Shown: positions 8,574 through 18,742 of the stretch, piece by piece | How the letters are laid out: each line of letters opens with the position of its first letter | Numbering within the stretch: the stretch's first letter is position 1 | Source: Stutzerimonas stutzeri | Lineage (GTDB): Bacteria; Pseudomonadota; Gammaproteobacteria; Pseudomonadales; Pseudomonadaceae | NCBI RefSeq assembly: GCF_024448695.1 | Contig: NZ_JAMOHY010000004.1 | Location: forward strand, 62,001 to 126,000 | Reading direction: 5' to 3' | DNA: 64,000 nucleotides | Translations under genes and position numbers: made by a program | Notes under the pieces: model-generated | Seen by the model: only the letters and a program-made list of their open reading frames with translations | What the model was told of the DNA's origin: nothing | Databases searched by the model: none

Positions 8574-9758
8574 TCAAAATGAAGGCGTTAACGACAGAAC
8601 CTGAGGCAGCTCTGCCAGCACAGGCGGCAGTTGCTTGTTCAGCGCCATGCGTTGCTGCACGGCTGCGCCTGTAAGCGCATAGCCCAACAGACGGCCATCG
8701 GGAGCCTGGAACAACGCACTGATATCGCCACCCTCACCAGTGACGCTCCAGTGTCCTTCGCTACCGGCCGCTGGCGGCGACACCACCAGCGGGCACACCG
8801 GTGTTTTCACGGTCACGGGCATCGGCCCGTAACTGACGGACGTGGCAGTACCGCCAAGGGTTCGCCCCAGGGCACGCACGCCACTCATCAGCGGCATGAC
8901 GTACAGCAGGTTCAGCCCTCCGACTTCGGCGCAATCACCCAGCGCATAAATATGCCTGGCTGAGGTTTGCAGAAGGCGATCCACCACGATGCCGCGTCCG
9001 GTTTTAAGCCCTGCGGCTGCAGCCAGCTCCGTGCGCGGTCGCAGGCCGACGGCACTGATCAGCAGATCGCACTGCAGAGACTGCCCATCTGACAGCTGCG
9101 CCTGCAGGCCGGCGCCACCCTGATCGAGACGCACGACCACCGCACCGAAATGGAAGCGCGCACCCAGCGATTCCAGTCCGCGCTGCACGGCGGCAGCCAC
9201 CTGCTCCGGCAGCAATGCAGGCATGACCTGTGTGTCTGGCGCCACAAGCTCCACTTCGAAGCCAGCCTGCAGCAAGTCACTGGCAAATTCGCAACCGATC
9301 AGTCCGGCGCCGAGAATCAATATCCGCCGCTTGCCCTTTGCCGCCTCGCGGAAGCGGCCATAGTCGAGCAGATCATTGATCGGGAAGACCTGGTCCGCTG
9401 CATCTCCCTCCAGATGCACGTGAACGGGTTGCGCACCCCAGGCAAGTACCAGATCACGATAGGGAACCGGCTCGTTGCCGATCCATACCCGGCGATGGTC
9501 GGGATCGAGCCGGGTCACTCGGGTATGAGTGCGGACCTCGGCGTTGAGCTGGATCGCCATCTGCCCGGCGTCCTGCATGGCAAGGCTATCGGCATCCCTG
9601 TTCATGGCGAAGCCGGTGGAGAGCATCGGCTTGGAATAAGAGCGGCCGTCATCGGCAGTGATCAACAGCAGCGGCGTCTCGCTGTCGTACTTGCGGAATT
9701 CGCGCGCCAGGTTGTAGCCCGCAAGCCCGGTGCCGATGATTACTACAGGTGCCGTCAT
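8574..9758 (-). CDS. rubB: Rubredoxin-NAD(+) reductase
   Basis: 394 aa two-dinucleotide-fold flavoprotein. FAD is bound by [16 protein letters not shown] (residues 5-20) and [15 protein letters not shown](P)H by [13 protein letters not shown] near residue 145. It passes electrons from NADH to rubredoxin, supplying alkane hydroxylases or oxygen/peroxide detoxification. The rubredoxin gene lies 28 bases upstream on the same strand, so the two are co-transcribed. No alkane hydroxylase gene is in the window. Confidence 0.9.
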   Translation of the reverse strand: MTAPVVIIGTGLAGYNLAREFRKYDSETPLLLITADDGRSYSKPMLSTGFAMNRDADSLAMQDAGQMAIQLNAEVRTHTRVTRLDPDHRRVWIGNEPVPYRDLVLAWGAQPVHVHLEGDAADQVFPINDLLDYGRFREAAKGKRRILILGAGLIGCEFASDLLQAGFEVELVAPDTQVMPALLPEQVAAAVQRGLESLGARFHFGAVVVRLDQGGAGLQAQLSDGQSLQCDLLISAVGLRPRTELAAAAGLKTGRGIVVDRLLQTSARHIYALGDCAEVGGLNLLYVMPLMSGVRALGRTLGGTATSVSYGPMPVTVKTPVCPLVVSPPAAGSEGHWSVTGEGGDISALFQAPDGRLLGYALTGAAVQQRMALNKQLPPVLAELPQVLSLTPSF

Positions 9759-9786
9759 ACCGCTTACCTCTGTTGCGCCAAGTGAA

Positions 9787-9954
9787 TCAGCCGATCACGA
9801 TCATTTCGAAATCCATCTTGCCCACACCGCAATCGGGGCACAGCCAGTCTTCGGGTACCTCTTCCCAGGGGGTACCGGGTGCAAGCCCCTCCTGCGGCAG
9901 CCCCAGGGCTTCGTCATAGATGAAGCCGCACACCACACATTGCCACTTTCTCAT
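9787..9954 (-). CDS. rubA: Rubredoxin
   Basis: 55 aa from the ATG at 9952-9954, beginning [15 protein letters not shown]; the longer frame adds eight residues not seen in rubredoxins. The four iron ligands are present in CVVCG and CPDCG. It is a one-electron carrier, the acceptor of the reductase encoded immediately downstream. The short length is normal for the family. Confidence 0.92.
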   Translation of the reverse strand: MRKWQCVVCGFIYDEALGLPQEGLAPGTPWEEVPEDWLCPDCGVGKMDFEMIVIG

Positions 9955-10025
9955 GGGGATGATCCTGATCATTGCCAATTGCGCTGAACGCTATACCAGA
10001 ACGAAGCGTTGCGCCAAATACAAAC

Positions 10026-10053
10026 ACAACGGGCGGCCTAGGCCGCCCGTTGT
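10026..10053 (-). terminator. Hairpin downstream of the glycolate/lactate permease
   Basis: ACAACGGGCGGCC (10026-10038) and GGCCGCCCGTTGT (10041-10053) form a perfect 13-bp stem with a 2-base centre, just past the permease stop at 10069. The following minus-strand bases (TTTGGCG) are only modestly U-rich. Confidence 0.65.
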
Positions 10054-10068
10054 AATCAGCTATACGTA

Positions 10069-11772
10069 TCAGCCAGCGACGCCCACCAACGGGTCGGTGA
10101 GACCTATCACATAGAACCCGATCAGGCCGATGATGCCAGCCAGGATGAGGTAATACAGGGTCGGCAGCATGGTCTTGCGCAGGGTGATCCCTTCGCGTCC
10201 CAGCAGCCCAACGGTCGCCGAAGCCGCTACCACGTTGTGGATGGCGATCATGTTGCCCGCCGCTGCACCCACTGATTGCAGCGCCACCATCAGCGCACCG
10301 GACAGGCCCAGGAGTCCTGCGGTGTTCAGCTGGAATTGCGACAGCATCAGATTGGACACGGTGTTGGAACCAGCGATAAAGGCGCCGATTGCACCCACCG
10401 CAGGGGCGAAGAACGGATAGACATCACCGACGCTATTGGCCACCAACTGCGCCATGGCCACCGGCATGGAAACCAGGTCGGAGGTGTTGACGCCGGAGTT
10501 GATCAGGATACGCACCATCGGGATGGTGAAGATCAGTACGAAACCGGCGCCGAGCAGGGTCTTGCTCGACTCGCTGATCGCCGCACCCAACTCCTTTACC
10601 TTCATGCGATGCAGGAAGAAGGTCATCGCCACCACCATGCACAGAATGCCACCTGGCAGGTACAGAGGCTCCAGGGTACCGGAAACGCCCGTTTCACCCA
10701 GGATGTCCTTCCAGCCGAAGCTCAGCGACATCAGCGCCGCCTTGAACTCCGGGAAGACCCGCGAGGCAACCAGCAGCACGGCCAGCAGCAGATACGGAGC
10801 CCAGGCCATCGGAACGGAGATCGGCGTCTTGCCGGCCACGTCCTCGATCTTCATCTCGATCTTGCCCATCCAATCCGACGGCCACTCGCTGGCCGGCGCG
10901 AAGTCCCAGGTGTCCTTGGGCAGCAGGAAGCCGGCCTTGGCAGCTGGAACCACGATGGCCAGGCCCACCAGGGCGCCGATCATCGAAGGGAACTCCGGAC
11001 CGAGGAACACGCCCGCAGCCGCGTAGGGGATGACGAACGCCAGGCCGGTGAAGATCGCGAATGGCGCAACGGCCAGACCTTCGGTCCAGGATTTGTTGCG
11101 ACCGAAATAGCGGGTCATGATGCTGATCATGATCAGCGGCATAAGAATCCCGCAAATCGCATGGATGATCGCGACGCGCGAGAAGATCAGATGGAAGAAG
11201 ACATCCCAGTTGCTGCCGACCGCCACCAGTTGCTCGGTGAGACCGGACTTGTCCAGACCTGCACCGACGCCTACCAGAATCGGTGTGCCCACCGCGCCGA
11301 AGGACACCGGCGTGGACTGCACCATCATGCCCAGCACTACCGCAGCCAGGGCCGGGAAGCCCAGTGCCACCAGCAGAGGCGCTGCCACAGCGGCTGGAGT
11401 GCCGAAGCCCGAAGCACCTTCGATGAAGCAACCGAACAGCCAGGCCACGATCAGCACCTGGACGCGACGATCCGGGCTGATGTTGGAGAAGCCGCGCCGG
11501 ATCGAACTGATCCCCCCCGAATGCTTGAGGGTGTTGAGCAGCAGAATGGCACCGAAGATGATCCAGAGGATCGCCGCAGTCAGGATCAGGCCTTGCAGGG
11601 TCGAGGCAACGACGCGGTTGAGCGTCATGTCCCAGGCCAGCAGGCCAATCAGAGCGGTAAGAACGAAAACCAGCGGCATCGCATACTTGGCCGGCCAGCG
11701 AAAGCCGATCAGCAATACGCCCGCCAATACCAGTGGCACGAAGGCCAGGATGGATAGCAGAGTCTGACTCAT
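10069..11772 (-). CDS. glcA: L-lactate/glycolate permease (LldP/GlcA family)
   Basis: 567 aa integral membrane carrier with at least 12 hydrophobic segments and the family signature [20 protein letters not shown]. It imports glycolate and lactate with protons. Its place next to glcB, glcG and glcDEF argues for glycolate as a main substrate here, so I use glcA, but lldP is an equally good family name. The ribosome binding region AAGGAA overlaps an A-rich CA motif (11784-11791), suggesting Hfq/Crc catabolite repression. A strong hairpin follows the stop. Confidence 0.87.
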   Translation of the reverse strand: MSQTLLSILAFVPLVLAGVLLIGFRWPAKYAMPLVFVLTALIGLLAWDMTLNRVVASTLQGLILTAAILWIIFGAILLLNTLKHSGGISSIRRGFSNISPDRRVQVLIVAWLFGCFIEGASGFGTPAAVAAPLLVALGFPALAAVVLGMMVQSTPVSFGAVGTPILVGVGAGLDKSGLTEQLVAVGSNWDVFFHLIFSRVAIIHAICGILMPLIMISIMTRYFGRNKSWTEGLAVAPFAIFTGLAFVIPYAAAGVFLGPEFPSMIGALVGLAIVVPAAKAGFLLPKDTWDFAPASEWPSDWMGKIEMKIEDVAGKTPISVPMAWAPYLLLAVLLVASRVFPEFKAALMSLSFGWKDILGETGVSGTLEPLYLPGGILCMVVAMTFFLHRMKVKELGAAISESSKTLLGAGFVLIFTIPMVRILINSGVNTSDLVSMPVAMAQLVANSVGDVYPFFAPAVGAIGAFIAGSNTVSNLMLSQFQLNTAGLLGLSGALMVALQSVGAAAGNMIAIHNVVAASATVGLLGREGITLRKTMLPTLYYLILAGIIGLIGFYVIGLTDPLVGVAG

Positions 11773-11783
11773 TGTTGGGTTCC

Positions 11784-11791
11784 TTGTTTTT
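11784..11791 (-). promoter_or_regulatory. Candidate Crc/Hfq CA motif at the permease start
   Basis: On the minus strand the leader reads ACAAAAAACAAGGAACCC before the ATG. AAAAACAA fits the AANAANAA motif bound by Hfq-Crc in Pseudomonas and abuts the Shine-Dalgarno AAGGAA. The biology is recalled; binding is not tested. Confidence 0.5.
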
Positions 11792-11893
11792 TGTATTGAA
11801 CCACTTTCATTCCCGGTTACCCGGTGCTACGCATGAATGACTCGCGTCATCCAGAGGCACCGCTCGGCACACGCCGACCGGCCCCATGCTCAA

Positions 11894-11925
11894 AAGCCCC
11901 GAAGGCTTACAGGCCTTCGGGGCTT
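11894..11925 (-). terminator. Rho-independent terminator of glcB
   Basis: AAGCCCCGAAGGC (11894-11906) and GCCTTCGGGGCTT (11913-11925) form a perfect 13-bp stem with a 6-base loop. On the minus strand it ends in CTTTTG. It lies about 40 bases beyond the glcB stop. Confidence 0.85.
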
Positions 11926-11933
11926 GGTCTTAC

Positions 11934-11958
11934 CAATAACCAGTCAGACTGGTTATTG
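11934..11958 (-). other. Perfect 11-bp hairpin just after glcB
   Basis: CAATAACCAGT (11934-11944) and ACTGGTTATTG (11948-11958) with a 3-base loop, eight bases past the glcB stop and directly before the main terminator. It is AT-rich, unlike the terminator stem, and could protect the mRNA 3' end. Confidence 0.6.
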
Positions 11959-11965
11959 AGCGACT

Positions 11966-14149
11966 TCAACCACCATTCTGCTGTTTGAAGCGCTGGCGCC
12001 AGGCATGCAGCAGAGGCTCGGTGTAGCCGCTCGGTTGTTCACGCCCCTTGAATACCAGATCGCAGGCCGCCTGAAAAGCACTGGATTGCGCATAATCAGC
12101 CGCCATTGGCCGATAAAGCGGATTACCGGCGTTCTGCTGATCGACCACCTTGGCCATACGCTCAAGCGTTTCACGGACCTGCGCCTCGCCGACCACGCCG
12201 TGGTATAGCCAATTTGCCAGATGCTGGCTGGAGATACGCAGCGTGGCGCGATCCTCCATCAGGCCGACATCATGGATATCCGGCACCTTCGAGCAACCGA
12301 CGCCCTGCTCGACCCAGCGCACCACGTAACCGAGGATGCCCTGGCAGTTGTTGTCCAGCTCCTGCTGGATGGCTTCGGCGCTCCAGTTGCGCTCTGCCGC
12401 GACCGGAATGGTCAGCAGATCATTGGTCAGCTGCTCGCGCTCGCTGGCCAGATCGATCTTCTCCAGCTCGGCCTGTACCGCCTGTACGCTTACCTGGTGG
12501 TAGTGCAGCGCGTGCAGCGTGGCGCCGGTCGGCGAAGGAACCCAGGCGGTGTTGGCGCCAGCCTTGGGATGGGCGATCTTCTGCTCCAGCATCGCAGCCA
12601 TAAGGTCCGGCATGGCCCACATGCCCTTGCCGATCTGCGCCTTGCCGCGCAAGCCGCAGTTCAGTCCCACCAGCACGTTGTTGCGCTCGTAGGCCTGGAT
12701 CCAGGCGGTGCTCTTCATGTCGCCTTTGCGCAGGACGGCGCCGGCTTCCATGATGCTGTGCATCTCGTCGCCGGTACGGTCGAGGAAGCCGGTGTTGATG
12801 AACGCCACGCGGTTCTTCGCGGCGCCGATGCAGGCCTTGAGGTTGACGCTGGTGCGGCGCTCCTCGTCCATGATGCCGACCTTGAGGGTATGCCGCGGTA
12901 CGCCGATGAGGTCTTCGACGCGACCGAGCAACTCATCGGCGAAGGCAACTTCCTTCGGCCCGTGCATCTTCGGCTTGACGATGTAGACGCTGCCGGTGCG
13001 CGAGTTGCCCTTGCGCTGCAGGTCATGCTTGGCGATCAGGCTGGTGACCACGCCATCGAGAATGCCTTCCGGGATCTCGCGGCCCTGGCCATCGATAATC
13101 GCCGGGTTGGTCATCAGGTGGCCGACGTTGCGGATGAACAGCAGCGAGCGGCCATGCAGCTTCAGGCCGGAGCCATCGACGGCGGTGTATTCGCGGTCGG
13201 CGTTCAGCTGGCGGGTCATCGCTCTGCCGCCCTTCTGGAAGGTGTCGGTCAGGTCGCCCTTCATCAGGCCCAGCCAATTGCGATAGACCAGCACCTTGTC
13301 GTCGGCATCGACGGCAGCGGTGGAGTCCTCGCAGTCCATGATGGTGGTCACGGCGGCTTCGATCAGCAGGTCCTTGATGCCGGCGGCATCGGTCTGGCCG
13401 ATGGGGCTGTTGGGGTCAATCTGGATCTCGATGTGCAGGCCGTTGTTCTTCAGCAATACGGCGGTGGGTTCGACCGCTTCACCCTGATAGCCGAGACATT
13501 TCTCCGGCTGCTTGAGACCGGTTACGCGGCCGCTTTCCAGGGTGACCTTGAGCTGACCGTCCTGCACGCGGTAATTGGTTGCGTCGGCATGGCTGCCTTC
13601 GGCCAGCGGTGCGGCCTGATCGAGAACGTTGCGCGCGAAAGCGATGACCTTGGCACCACGGACTTCGTTGTAGCCCGGACCTTTCTGCGCGCCGTTCTCT
13701 TCGCTGATGGCGTCGGTACCGTAGAGCGCGTCATACAGCGAGCCCCAGCGGGCGTTGGCGGCATTCAGGGCGTAGCGGGCATTGCCAATGGGCACAACCA
13801 GCTGCGGACCGGCCTGGGTGGCGATCTCGCTGTCGACGTTGCTGGTGCTGATCTTCACCTCGCCCGGCTCCGGCTGCAGATAGCCGATGGATTCGAGGAA
13901 GGTGCGGTAGGCCGGCATGTCGCTGACCGGACCGGGATTGGCCTTGTGCCACTTGTCCAGCTCGGCCTGCAGCCGGTCGCGCTCGGCGAGCAGGGCGCGG
14001 TTCTTCGGCGCCAGATCGTGGACCAGCTGATCGAAGCCGGCCCAGAAGGCTGCTGCTTCGACGCCGGTGCCTGGCAGCACTTCGTCTTCGATGAAACGCT
14101 GCAGGTTGGCCGCCACTTGCAGGCGACCCAGGGTTACACGCTCGGTCAT
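11966..14149 (-). CDS. glcB: Malate synthase G
   Basis: 727 aa, the length of malate synthase G (E. coli 723). It condenses glyoxylate with acetyl-CoA to malate and completes glycolate use started by GlcDEF. Conserved catalytic-core stretches include [17 protein letters not shown] and [19 protein letters not shown], the latter carrying the catalytic aspartate. The leader has AAGGAG next to an A-rich CA motif (14164-14171). Two hairpins follow the stop. It is downstream of glcG on the same strand with 26 bases between. Confidence 0.96.
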   Translation of the reverse strand: MTERVTLGRLQVAANLQRFIEDEVLPGTGVEAAAFWAGFDQLVHDLAPKNRALLAERDRLQAELDKWHKANPGPVSDMPAYRTFLESIGYLQPEPGEVKISTSNVDSEIATQAGPQLVVPIGNARYALNAANARWGSLYDALYGTDAISEENGAQKGPGYNEVRGAKVIAFARNVLDQAAPLAEGSHADATNYRVQDGQLKVTLESGRVTGLKQPEKCLGYQGEAVEPTAVLLKNNGLHIEIQIDPNSPIGQTDAAGIKDLLIEAAVTTIMDCEDSTAAVDADDKVLVYRNWLGLMKGDLTDTFQKGGRAMTRQLNADREYTAVDGSGLKLHGRSLLFIRNVGHLMTNPAIIDGQGREIPEGILDGVVTSLIAKHDLQRKGNSRTGSVYIVKPKMHGPKEVAFADELLGRVEDLIGVPRHTLKVGIMDEERRTSVNLKACIGAAKNRVAFINTGFLDRTGDEMHSIMEAGAVLRKGDMKSTAWIQAYERNNVLVGLNCGLRGKAQIGKGMWAMPDLMAAMLEQKIAHPKAGANTAWVPSPTGATLHALHYHQVSVQAVQAELEKIDLASEREQLTNDLLTIPVAAERNWSAEAIQQELDNNCQGILGYVVRWVEQGVGCSKVPDIHDVGLMEDRATLRISSQHLANWLYHGVVGEAQVRETLERMAKVVDQQNAGNPLYRPMAADYAQSSAFQAACDLVFKGREQPSGYTEPLLHAWRQRFKQQNGG

Positions 14150-14163
14150 CGCGGTTGTTCTCC

Positions 14164-14171
14164 TTTTTATT
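14164..14171 (-). promoter_or_regulatory. Candidate Crc/Hfq CA motif at the glcB start
   Basis: The minus-strand leader AATAAAAAGGAGAACAA holds AATAAAAA, a match to AANAANAA, overlapping the Shine-Dalgarno AAGGAG. It is the same arrangement as at the permease gene, which supports shared catabolite control. Confidence 0.5.
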
Positions 14172-14175
14172 CGAG

Positions 14176-14580
14176 TCAGTTGGCGAGGGCAGCGACGCCG
14201 GCCTTGGCTACCTGTGCGTCCTGAGTGGCGGTCACCCCGGAGACACCCACCGAGCCGACCACCTGGCCGTCAACGATCACCGGCACGCCGCCTTCCAGCG
14301 AGCAGACCACCGGCGCGGACAGAAAGGCGTTGCGACCGCCGTTGACCATGTCCTCGTACCCCTTGGTTTCGCGCCGACCGACAGCAGCGCTGCGGGCTTT
14401 TTCAGTGGCGATGTAAGCAGCGATGGGTGCGCAGCCATCCAGACGCTCAAGCGCCAGCGGATGGCCACCGTCATCGGCCACGGCAATGGTCACGGCCCAG
14501 CCGTTGTTCTGCGCTTCGGTACGCGCGGCGTTGAGGATGGCGGCGACTTCGGCCTGGCCCAGTACGGCTTTGGTTTTCAT
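14176..14580 (-). CDS. glcG: GlcG/HbpS family protein
   Basis: 134 aa. The sequence follows the GlcG/HbpS (DUF336) fold with [14 protein letters not shown] and [19 protein letters not shown]. Members are found in glycolate operons; some bind heme or cobalamin-like ligands, and the role in glycolate use is unresolved. A TAAGGAG site precedes the ATG. It lies between glcF (upstream) and glcB (downstream). Confidence 0.85.
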   Translation of the reverse strand: MKTKAVLGQAEVAAILNAARTEAQNNGWAVTIAVADDGGHPLALERLDGCAPIAAYIATEKARSAAVGRRETKGYEDMVNGGRNAFLSAPVVCSLEGGVPVIVDGQVVGSVGVSGVTATQDAQVAKAGVAALAN

Positions 14581-14603
14581 GTTCTCTCCTTATGGAATTC
14601 GGT

Positions 14604-14629
14604 CTGCGCCAGGGCGCAGGTGTTTTTTT
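14604..14629 (+). terminator. Terminator-like hairpin facing against the glc genes
   Basis: CTGCGC (14604-14609), loop CAGG, GCGCAG (14614-14619), then TGTTTTTTT on the plus strand. No plus-strand gene precedes it. If real it would stop antisense transcription crossing glcG/glcB toward glcF. Confidence 0.4.
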
Positions 14630-14630
14630 G

Positions 14631-14710
14631 CAGGAGCGAGCTTGCTCGCCAATGGCCACAGCTCGGCGTCATTGATCGCAAACAGGGACTCGGCGTCCTC
14701 CTCGCTCCTA
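14631..14710. repeat. REP-like inverted pair (CAGGAGCGAG...CTCGCTCCTA)
   Basis: CAGGAGCGAG (14631-14640) and CTCGCTCCTA (14701-14710) are inverted arms about 60 bases apart, and the first continues into a GCGAGC-TT-GCTCGC palindrome (14636-14649). The GGAGCGAGCTTGCTCGC core is a familiar Pseudomonas REP sequence. It fills most of the glcF-glcG gap. Confidence 0.65.
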
Positions 14711-14753
14711 CGGGTTCTGCTTTTTCGTTCAGCCTCAAGCGCTTTGCTCGGCG

Positions 14754-15971
14754 TTACTGCATCGCCTCTTCGACAATCTCGATCCAGTGCCGCACCGGCG
14801 TGCGGCCAGCGCCGTCGAGGTGGGTCTGGCAACCGATGTTGGCAGTGACGATGACTTCCGGCTTGCCGCTTTCCAGCGCGGTCAGCTTGTTGTCACGCAA
14901 TTGCTTGGAAAGCTCCGGCTGGGTGATCGAATAACTGCCAGCCGAACCGCAGCACAAGTGCGCGTCCGGCACGGCGGTGAGCTGGAAGCCCAGTCGCGTG
15001 AGCACATCTTCGACCGCGCCACTGAGCTTTTGTGCATGCTGCAGCGTGCAGGGACAGTGGAAAGCCATGCGCTTGTCTGCCTTGACGTTGAGCGTTTCCA
15101 GCTCCGCACCACGCAGCACTTCGACCAGATCCTTGGTCAGCGCACTGACCCGTGCGGCCTTGACGGCATAGGCCGGATCGCCCTGCAGCAGGTGGCCGTA
15201 ATCCTTGACGAAGGCACCGCAACCACTGGCGGTCTGTACGATGGCTTCGGCGCCCGCCTCGATGCTCGGCCACCAGGCGTCGATATTGCGGCGCGCGCGG
15301 TCGAGCCCGGCTTCCTGGGCGTTGAGGTGATAGTCCACCGCACCGCAACAGCCGGCTTCGCGAATGGGCGTGACACTGATACCGAGTCGATCCAGTACCC
15401 GTGCGGTGGCCGCATTGGTATTGGGTGACAGGCTCGGCTGCACGCAGCCTTCGAGCATCAGCACAGTGCGTGCGTGGGTAGTCTGCGGCCGCTCCACGGG
15501 GGGGCGCACCTGGCGCGGCAGATGCGCCTTGAGGCTGGCCGGCATCAGCGGACGCAAGGCGTTGCCGGTGCTCAGCAGCGCCTTGAACAGCGCCGGACGT
15601 GGCACTACTGTGCGCAGCCCCCCGCGTACCAGGCGCTCGCTCAGGGTGCGTGGCACCTGCTGCTCCATGAAGTCGCGACCGATATCCAGCAGGTTGTGGT
15701 ATTGCACGCCCGACGGGCAGGTGGTTTCACAGTTGCGGCAGGTCAGGCAGCGGTCCAGATGCAGCTGGGTGCTCTCGGTGACTTCGCCACCTTCGAACAT
15801 CTGCTTCATCAGATAAATTCGCCCGCGCGGGCCATCCAGCTCATCGCCGATCAACTGATAGGTCGGGCAGGTGGCGTTGCAGAAACCGCAATGCACGCAC
15901 GAGCGCAGGATGCTCTCGGCTTCCTCGGCACGCGGCAGCTTCTTCGCGGCTTCGCTCAAGTTCGTTTGCAT
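14754..15971 (-). CDS. glcF: Glycolate oxidase iron-sulfur subunit
   Basis: 405 aa with two N-terminal [4Fe-4S] motifs, CVHCGFCNATCP and CLTCRNCETTCP, and two C-terminal cysteine-rich CCG domains (EAGCCGAVDYH and HLCCGSAGSY). It takes electrons from the GlcD/GlcE flavin subunits to the membrane quinone pool. Five bases separate it from glcE, so glcDEF form one transcript. Confidence 0.94.
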   Translation of the reverse strand: MQTNLSEAAKKLPRAEEAESILRSCVHCGFCNATCPTYQLIGDELDGPRGRIYLMKQMFEGGEVTESTQLHLDRCLTCRNCETTCPSGVQYHNLLDIGRDFMEQQVPRTLSERLVRGGLRTVVPRPALFKALLSTGNALRPLMPASLKAHLPRQVRPPVERPQTTHARTVLMLEGCVQPSLSPNTNAATARVLDRLGISVTPIREAGCCGAVDYHLNAQEAGLDRARRNIDAWWPSIEAGAEAIVQTASGCGAFVKDYGHLLQGDPAYAVKAARVSALTKDLVEVLRGAELETLNVKADKRMAFHCPCTLQHAQKLSGAVEDVLTRLGFQLTAVPDAHLCCGSAGSYSITQPELSKQLRDNKLTALESGKPEVIVTANIGCQTHLDGAGRTPVRHWIEIVEEAMQ

Positions 15972-15976
15972 ACGTG

Positions 15977-17035
15977 TCAGACCTCGGAATACATGCGGCC
16001 AGGGTTGAATATCCCCTGCGGGTCAAGCTGCGCCTTGAGTTGGCGGTGGTAGCGCAACAGCGGCTCGGCCAGTGGCTGGAATGGGCTGGCCGTGGCGCCT
16101 GGGCTGTAGCAGATCGCGTGACCACCAAATTCGGTGACGATGGCGCGAATCTGTTCGGCATCGGCTTCGGATTTCAGCCAACGCTGGGCACCGGCCCAGT
16201 CCACCAGTTGCTCGCCGGGCAGCACGACTGCCGGCGTGTTGTTTGGCAGCGACAGACGCCACAGTGGCCGCGCATCGGCAAAGAAGGCCAGCCGCTGCTC
16301 GCGCAGATCGCTCCAGTAGACGGCCCCCAGCTCCTCGCCTCCGATACGCTCACGCGCCGCGTTGACCGAACCCTCGCCGCCTTCCAGGCGCAGGTACAGC
16401 GCCTGCCCGTCATGGCTGGCGGCGCTGATTGGCACCGGCTGCTGGCCCCATTCGGCGAGCTTGAGCAGCGCGCGTTCCAGATCCAGTTCCAGGCGCAGGC
16501 CGGTGCTCAGGCGTGGTTTGGGCAGTACCTTCAGCGACACCTCGGTGAGCACACCCAGGCAACCGAAGCTGCCGGCCATCAGGCGCGACAGGTCGTAGCC
16601 GGCGACGTTCTTCATCACCTCGCCACCGAAGCGCAGGTGCTTGCCCTGGCCGGTGATGACACGCGTGCCGAGCACGAAATCGCGTACCGAACCGCTCCAC
16701 GGACGGCGCGGGCCGGATAGTCCCGCAGCAACCATGCCGCCAACCGTAGCACCTTCGCCGAAGTGCGGTGGTTCGCAGGGGAGCATCTGCCCGGCGGCAT
16801 CGAGCGCCGCCTCCAGCTCGCTGAGTGGTGTGCCGGCGCGGGCGGTGATCACCAGTTCGGTGGGGTCATAGCTGACGATGCCGCGATGGGCGCGCACATC
16901 CAGCAGTTGGCCTTCGACCGCACGGGCAAGGAATTTCTTGCTGCCACTGCCTTGAATGCTCAACGGCGTCCTGGCAGTCAGCGCCTGGTTGACCTGATCC
17001 AGCAACTGCTCGCTGGCGTCGAATGAAACTGTCAT
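15977..17035 (-). CDS. glcE: Glycolate oxidase FAD-binding subunit GlcE
   Basis: 352 aa from the ATG at 17033-17035, which overlaps the glcD stop as TGATG. The longer open frame upstream is out-of-frame glcD. It has a truncated FAD_binding_4 type domain (about residues 15-185, with GATVGGMVAAGLSGPRRPW). GlcE is a shortened paralog of GlcD and both are needed for glycolate oxidase. Length matches the E. coli subunit. Confidence 0.93.
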   Translation of the reverse strand: MTVSFDASEQLLDQVNQALTARTPLSIQGSGSKKFLARAVEGQLLDVRAHRGIVSYDPTELVITARAGTPLSELEAALDAAGQMLPCEPPHFGEGATVGGMVAAGLSGPRRPWSGSVRDFVLGTRVITGQGKHLRFGGEVMKNVAGYDLSRLMAGSFGCLGVLTEVSLKVLPKPRLSTGLRLELDLERALLKLAEWGQQPVPISAASHDGQALYLRLEGGEGSVNAARERIGGEELGAVYWSDLREQRLAFFADARPLWRLSLPNNTPAVVLPGEQLVDWAGAQRWLKSEADAEQIRAIVTEFGGHAICYSPGATASPFQPLAEPLLRYHRQLKAQLDPQGIFNPGRMYSEV

Positions 17036-18534
17036 CAGAAGCGCTCCAGTTCGGGGAAGGGCAGCTCGCCGTTGTGGATATGCATGCGGCCAAATTCGGC
17101 GCAGCGATGCAGGGTCGGGATGTTCTTGCCGGGGTTCAGCAGGCCGGTCGGGTCGAAGGCGGCTTTCACCGCATGGAACAGCGTCAACTCGTCGGCGTTG
17201 AACTGGGCGCACATCTGGTTGATCTTCTCGCGGCCCACGCCGTGCTCACCGGTGATGCTGCCGCCGACCTTGACGCAGAGTTCGAGGATCTTGCCACCCA
17301 GGTCTTCGGCGCGCTCCAGCTCACCTTCCTGGTTGGCATCGAAGAGGATCAGCGGGTGCATGTTGCCGTCGCCGGCATGGAACACGTTGGCCACGCGCAG
17401 GCCGTACTGTTCGGACAGTTCGGCGATGCCCTTGAGCACGCCCGGCAGCTCGCGGCGCGGGATGGTGCCGTCCATGCAGTAGTAGTCAGGGGAAATACGG
17501 CCGACCGCCGGGAAGGCGTTCTTGCGCCCGGCCCAGAAGCGCACGCGCTCGGCTTCATCCTTGGCCAGACGCACTTCGGTGGCGCCGGCCAGCTTCAGCA
17601 CTTCACTGACGCGGGCGCAGTCATCGTGCACGTCGGCTTCCACGCCATCCAACTCGCAAAGCAGGATGGCTTCGGCATCCACCGGGTAGCCGGCATGGAT
17701 GAAGTCCTCGGCAGCGCGGATCGAGAGGTTGTCCATCATCTCCAGCCCGCCGGGAATGATGCCCGCGGCGATGATGTCACCCACCGCACGCCCGGCCTTT
17801 TCCACCGAATCGAAGGCGGCCAGCAGCACCTTGGCCACCTGCGGCTTGGGCAGCAGCTTGACCGTCACCTCGGTGACAATGCCGAGCATGCCCTCGGAGC
17901 CGGTGAACAGCGCCAGCAGGTCGAAACCAGGTGAATCCAGCGCCTCGGAGCCGAGCGTCATGCGCTCGCCCTCGACGGTGAGGATGTCCACCTTGAGCAG
18001 GTTGTGCACGGTCAGGCCGTACTTCAGGCAATGCACGCCACCGGCGTTTTCCGCAACGTTGCCACCGATGGAGCAGGCGATCTGCGAGGAGGGATCCGGC
18101 GCGTAATACAGCTCAAAGGGCGCGGCGGCCTGGGAAATCGCCAGGTTGCGCACACCAGGCTGGACGCGGGCAAAGCGTCCGGCAGGATCGACCTCGAGAA
18201 TCTTGTTGAAACGCGCCATCACCAGCAGGATGCCCTGTTCCAGCGGCAACGCACCGCCGGACAGGCCGGTGCCGGCACCGCGGGCAACCACCGGGACGCG
18301 GCGCTGATAGCAAAGTTTGAGCAGGGCTTCGACCTGTTCGATACGCTCGGGCAGCACCACCAGCATCGGCGTGGTGCGGTAGGCGGAGAGGCCATCGCAC
18401 TCATAGGGCTTAAGATCTTCAAGGCGGTGGAGGATATCCAGGTCGGGCAGCTGCGCCTGCAGTTCAGCCAGCAGCGCGGCCTTATCCACCTTGGGCAGCT
18501 CACCGTCAATGCGTTCGTCGTACAGAATATTCAT
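17035..18534 (-). CDS. glcD: Glycolate oxidase catalytic subunit GlcD
   Basis: 499 aa flavoprotein of the FAD_binding_4 / FAD-oxidase C family. PVVARGAGTGLSGGALPLEQ is the FAD pyrophosphate region, and GEHGVGREKINQM is the conserved C-terminal motif. It oxidises glycolate to glyoxylate with GlcE and GlcF. It is the first gene of glcDEF and is divergent from glcC across a 230-base gap containing two GntR operators. It is related to, but distinct from, the D-2-hydroxyglutarate dehydrogenase at 45309-46703. Confidence 0.95.
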   Translation of the reverse strand: MNILYDERIDGELPKVDKAALLAELQAQLPDLDILHRLEDLKPYECDGLSAYRTTPMLVVLPERIEQVEALLKLCYQRRVPVVARGAGTGLSGGALPLEQGILLVMARFNKILEVDPAGRFARVQPGVRNLAISQAAAPFELYYAPDPSSQIACSIGGNVAENAGGVHCLKYGLTVHNLLKVDILTVEGERMTLGSEALDSPGFDLLALFTGSEGMLGIVTEVTVKLLPKPQVAKVLLAAFDSVEKAGRAVGDIIAAGIIPGGLEMMDNLSIRAAEDFIHAGYPVDAEAILLCELDGVEADVHDDCARVSEVLKLAGATEVRLAKDEAERVRFWAGRKNAFPAVGRISPDYYCMDGTIPRRELPGVLKGIAELSEQYGLRVANVFHAGDGNMHPLILFDANQEGELERAEDLGGKILELCVKVGGSITGEHGVGREKINQMCAQFNADELTLFHAVKAAFDPTGLLNPGKNIPTLHRCAEFGRMHIHNGELPFPELERF

Positions 18535-18635
18535 GGCAGTCGGATGCTCTCGTTATTCACCAACAGCACGGCCAGCTGCGGCGGAGTGACGCATCTTTAG
18601 CCCGAAAAAGTCATCGCGTCCACTCTCTGACCAGC

Positions 18636-18646
18636 TGGTCCTACCA
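18636..18646. promoter_or_regulatory. GlcC operator 1
   Basis: TGGTCCTACCA, a perfect match to the TGGT-N3-ACCA operator of FadR-type GntR regulators, extended to a 13-base palindrome by flanking C and G. It lies about 100 bases upstream of glcD in the divergent gap. Confidence 0.75.
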
Positions 18647-18742
18647 GTTTGAAATGCAATAAAGCTGCATATTTTTCATCAAAGGCTCGCTATCTGGCAC
18701 TTCCAGCATTTTTCTCGATGACAGGTTAAACTCAATCACAAC

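Noticed and set aside
10276-11757. 493-codon plus-strand frame
   Set aside because: Antisense to the permease, His/Gln/Arg-rich low-complexity translation.
12221-14224. 667-codon plus-strand open frame
   Set aside because: Antisense shadow of glcB; no domain, GC-rich codon bias leaves it open.
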